Assembly: GCF_001707825.1 (NCBI RefSeq)
Contig: NZ_LYBM01000041.1
Coordinates: forward strand, 1 to 44,964
Source: Veronia pacifica
GTDB taxonomy: Bacteria > Pseudomonadota > Gammaproteobacteria > Enterobacterales > Vibrionaceae
Reading direction: 5' to 3'
Length of the DNA stretch: 44,964 bases
The translations under genes were made by a program, and so were the position numbers. The notes under the pieces were generated by a model. That model had not been told where the DNA came from. It did not search any database and saw nothing but the letters and a program-made list of their open reading frames with translations. The number at the start of each line of letters is the position of its first letter. Within the stretch, counting starts at the first letter, position 1. Positions 42,953-44,964 of this stretch are shown here, piece after piece.

Positions 42953-44180
42953 AGTAATCTGACTTCATACAATGTCAGTTTAGAGTAGGGAAATAACTCA
43001 GTTTCGAAGGTCACAATAATGAGAAAGGGCTCATTTAATAGCGAATAATTAACATAAAAAAATCATATCATACTGAAAAAACGAGTTTTATTTTTTTAAA
43101 CGAATGTTTATATTAAAATTTAACAAATGCTAATTTTGGCTACTAATATAGGCATTAGTAATGAAGTTTGCCGAGAATCATGCTGCCATAATAATTGCTC
43201 ATGACTAAAAATATCTCAGAAGTTGATGATATTGCTGTGGGTATCTGCACTGCTTGGAAATAGGTGAATGTGCAGTTGAATGAGAAAAAGGTTCAAGCAT
43301 GCTAAGGGATTAGCTTTAATTTTTCCTTATACAGAGTAACAGTTAGTCAATAATAAACTGTGCCTTTTACAATCAGAACATACCTGGGTAGCGGCTACTT
43401 TCAATAAACGAATAACCTATCGAGTCCTTATCGCTAAATACTATCAAGGTTGACGGATACACGTCTCGCCAGTCAAAAATACACTGCCCGAATTACTTAG
43501 AAGACATTTCGACATTAAGCTGCTTTTGCAGGTTAAAACGTATCAAGCATTTCGGTGAGATAACAGAGTCGCCACTACCCGTGAAAACACAACCAGAGCT
43601 TTGTATTTCAACGGTATTTAACGGCAAAAAGTTATTTAAAGGGTTATCAACTATCATCACTGTATTCAATATAAAAACTGATAACACTGAATTCACAATA
43701 AAACTATCTTTAATACTTATGATCTATATTAATCGATAAGAAAACAACTATAAATACTTAGGTATTCACCGCAATAAACATAGCAAATTTTATCATTTAA
43801 ACCACACCTTTCAGAATTAAAAATTTCTACTAATTTGTATTAATTATTTTGGTATGGATTATATTTATGATTAAAAAATTAGCTTAGGCTAAAAACTAAA
43901 ATGAAATTATAAATATATTATATTAGAGCTGATAAACAATACCCGATCTAAAAATATCCTAGAGACGATGTATCCGAATGATAAAAAATCTAATTTTATT
44001 TACTATTTTAATTAAAAAAATTTATCTGAATATAAAGTTAGGTTAAAAAAAACATCTCGTTTTTAATAAAATCAAAAAATTCCAAATTGTTCAATAACAG
44101 AAAAAAATACAGCCGCTAAAATACTACAATAAATAATTACTAGATAATTGAATCACCAGTCAGTTGGGGAGTAGAAAGGT
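42953..44180. other. 1.2-kb AT-rich stretch without a convincing gene
   Basis: From about 43000 the sequence becomes markedly AT-rich with many stops in every frame. The longest frame (43493-43696, minus, GTG start) predicts a 67-residue peptide with two cysteines and a hydrophobic N-terminus but has no ribosome site, so I leave it uncalled. The gap may contain a long regulatory region for the next gene or decayed DNA at the border of a transferred segment. Confidence 0.55.
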
Positions 44181-44964
44181 ATGGGTAAGTTGCAGGGAAC
44201 GGGTGGGAGTCCATTTGATAATTTTCGTGCTTTTAGTAGTGATAAAAATAATGTTTCACTTGATAGTTCAATTGATTTTCAACAAGATAGTAACGTAAAA
44301 AGCGTTACAGGAGATAGTGATGGGGTACTTGGAACTCCAGCAGCAACACCTGACCGGCAGATCAAAGGAGTTCATACTCCTCCTAACCCTAATACTAGAA
44401 TGAAAGGTGTTCAACTTACAGGAGAGATGGATAAAGATTATCGAAGTAAAGTTAGTGAAATAGATAAGAACAGTCCTTTCGATTTTATCTATAGTAAAAA
44501 AGATACGTCATCTCCTTACGCCACTAATACTATTTCAGTAAATGATGAAGGGTTAATCAAGGCTTTTAATATTAACGGAGACGAAGAGCTTAGTGAGAAA
44601 CTTACTCAACAGTATAAAGATAAAAATATTTCGGTATTAAAAGATGAACTAAAAAACAGTCTAAAAAATAGTCTAGATGATACGGAAAATACAAACCCTA
44701 TCAAAGATATCGCTAAAAAAGAAGCAGAAAAATTAATAAAAAACAACGGCCTGGATTTTAAAGAAAATAAAGGATTGACTGACAAAGAAGGAAATCCATT
44801 AGCTCCAGAAGATGTAGATAAACGCATCAAACAATTACTTGAGAAAATGCCTGAATGGATGCGAAAACTATACTCAGATGAAAAGTCTCTTGCATTTAAA
44901 AAATGGCTTGAGGATCAAGGAATCGTGCCAAAAGGTACATTTCCGGAAGTAGGAAACATAGCTG
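44181..44964 (+). CDS. 5' part of a large unrecognised, AT-rich gene
   Basis: Open from ATG 44181 to the window edge, 261 codons with no stop. GGGGAG and AAAGG lie just before the ATG. The product has no signal peptide or membrane helix. The first 80 residues are rich in Ser, Asp, Asn, Thr and Pro (MGKLQGTGGSPFDNFRAF, then GTPAATPDRQIKG and THTPPNP-like segments), which suggests a disordered N-terminus. The remainder is charged and helical, with KLYSDEKSLAFKKWLEDQGI near the edge. Codon use is AT-rich, unlike the rest of the window. This style is seen in injected effectors and toxins, but no domain is visible here and I propose no function. Confidence 0.7.
   Translation, partial: MGKLQGTGGSPFDNFRAFSSDKNNVSLDSSIDFQQDSNVKSVTGDSDGVLGTPAATPDRQIKGVHTPPNPNTRMKGVQLTGEMDKDYRSKVSEIDKNSPFDFIYSKKDTSSPYATNTISVNDEGLIKAFNINGDEELSEKLTQQYKDKNISVLKDELKNSLKNSLDDTENTNPIKDIAKKEAEKLIKNNGLDFKENKGLTDKEGNPLAPEDVDKRIKQLLEKMPEWMRKLYSDEKSLAFKKWLEDQGIVPKGTFPEVGNIA

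Noticed and set aside
43493-43696. 67-codon minus-strand frame
   Set aside because: GTG start without ribosome site in AT-rich DNA and no recognised product.

Overview
The window looks like a chromosomal stretch of a marine gammaproteobacterium, most likely a member of the Vibrionaceae. The strongest hint is the norspermidine cluster at 27.4-32.8 kb: a fused diaminobutyrate aminotransferase/decarboxylase, carboxynorspermidine dehydrogenase and carboxynorspermidine decarboxylase, arranged as known from Vibrio. Base composition is moderate over most of the window. It becomes clearly AT-rich at about 25.4-26.5 kb and from about 43 kb to the end. I cannot name the species.

Layout. 0-1 kb: tRNA-Cys and an AlkB-type repair dioxygenase. 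1-3.6 kb: a PuuB-like oxidase divergent from an orphan PotD-like polyamine-binding protein. 3.7-10 kb: a truncated membrane gene, a flavin-reductase-like protein, threonine aldolase with a DUF808 membrane protein, and a Lon-type protease. 10-15.4 kb: an orphan LuxR-type response regulator, a two-TM protein with an SDR, an acidic protein, a P1-type nuclease, a DUF2798 protein and a LysR regulator. 15.9-22.2 kb: an M20 peptidase divergent from two paralogous ATP-grasp ligases, followed by a multidomain M14 carboxypeptidase. 22.4-27.2 kb: an accessory patch with a small protein, a LysE exporter, a secreted zinc protease, a GrpB pseudogene, a cold-shock protein, DUF3820 and a small membrane protein. 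27.4-32.8 kb: the norspermidine operon. 33.4-38.5 kb: a periplasmic glutathione peroxidase, a divergent cysteinyl-tRNA synthetase and an FG-GAP lipoprotein. 39.3-42.9 kb: a stand-alone PBP2 and two tandem START-domain proteins. From 42.9 kb: a 1.2-kb AT-rich gap, then the 5' part of a large unrecognised gene running off the window.

Two systems stand out. (1) The cysteinyl-tRNA synthetase at 34.3-35.6 kb is preceded by a short open reading frame with five consecutive Cys codons, an intrinsic terminator, and an upstream arm that can pair with the terminator's 5' arm. This is a complete candidate for cysteine-specific transcription attenuation of what looks like a second, non-E. coli-type CysS. 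(2) The ATP-grasp/ATP-grasp/M14 block with the divergent M20 gene combines amide-bond-forming ligases with two kinds of exopeptidase, reminiscent of an add-and-trim amino-acid tagging cycle. The second ligase carries a C-terminal RecD2-like helix-hairpin-helix segment and lacks one expected metal-binding Asn. Its substrate cannot be read from the sequence.

Polyamine metabolism recurs (PuuB-like oxidase, PotD-like binding protein, norspermidine operon). No intact insertion sequence, prophage, integron attC array or CRISPR array was seen.
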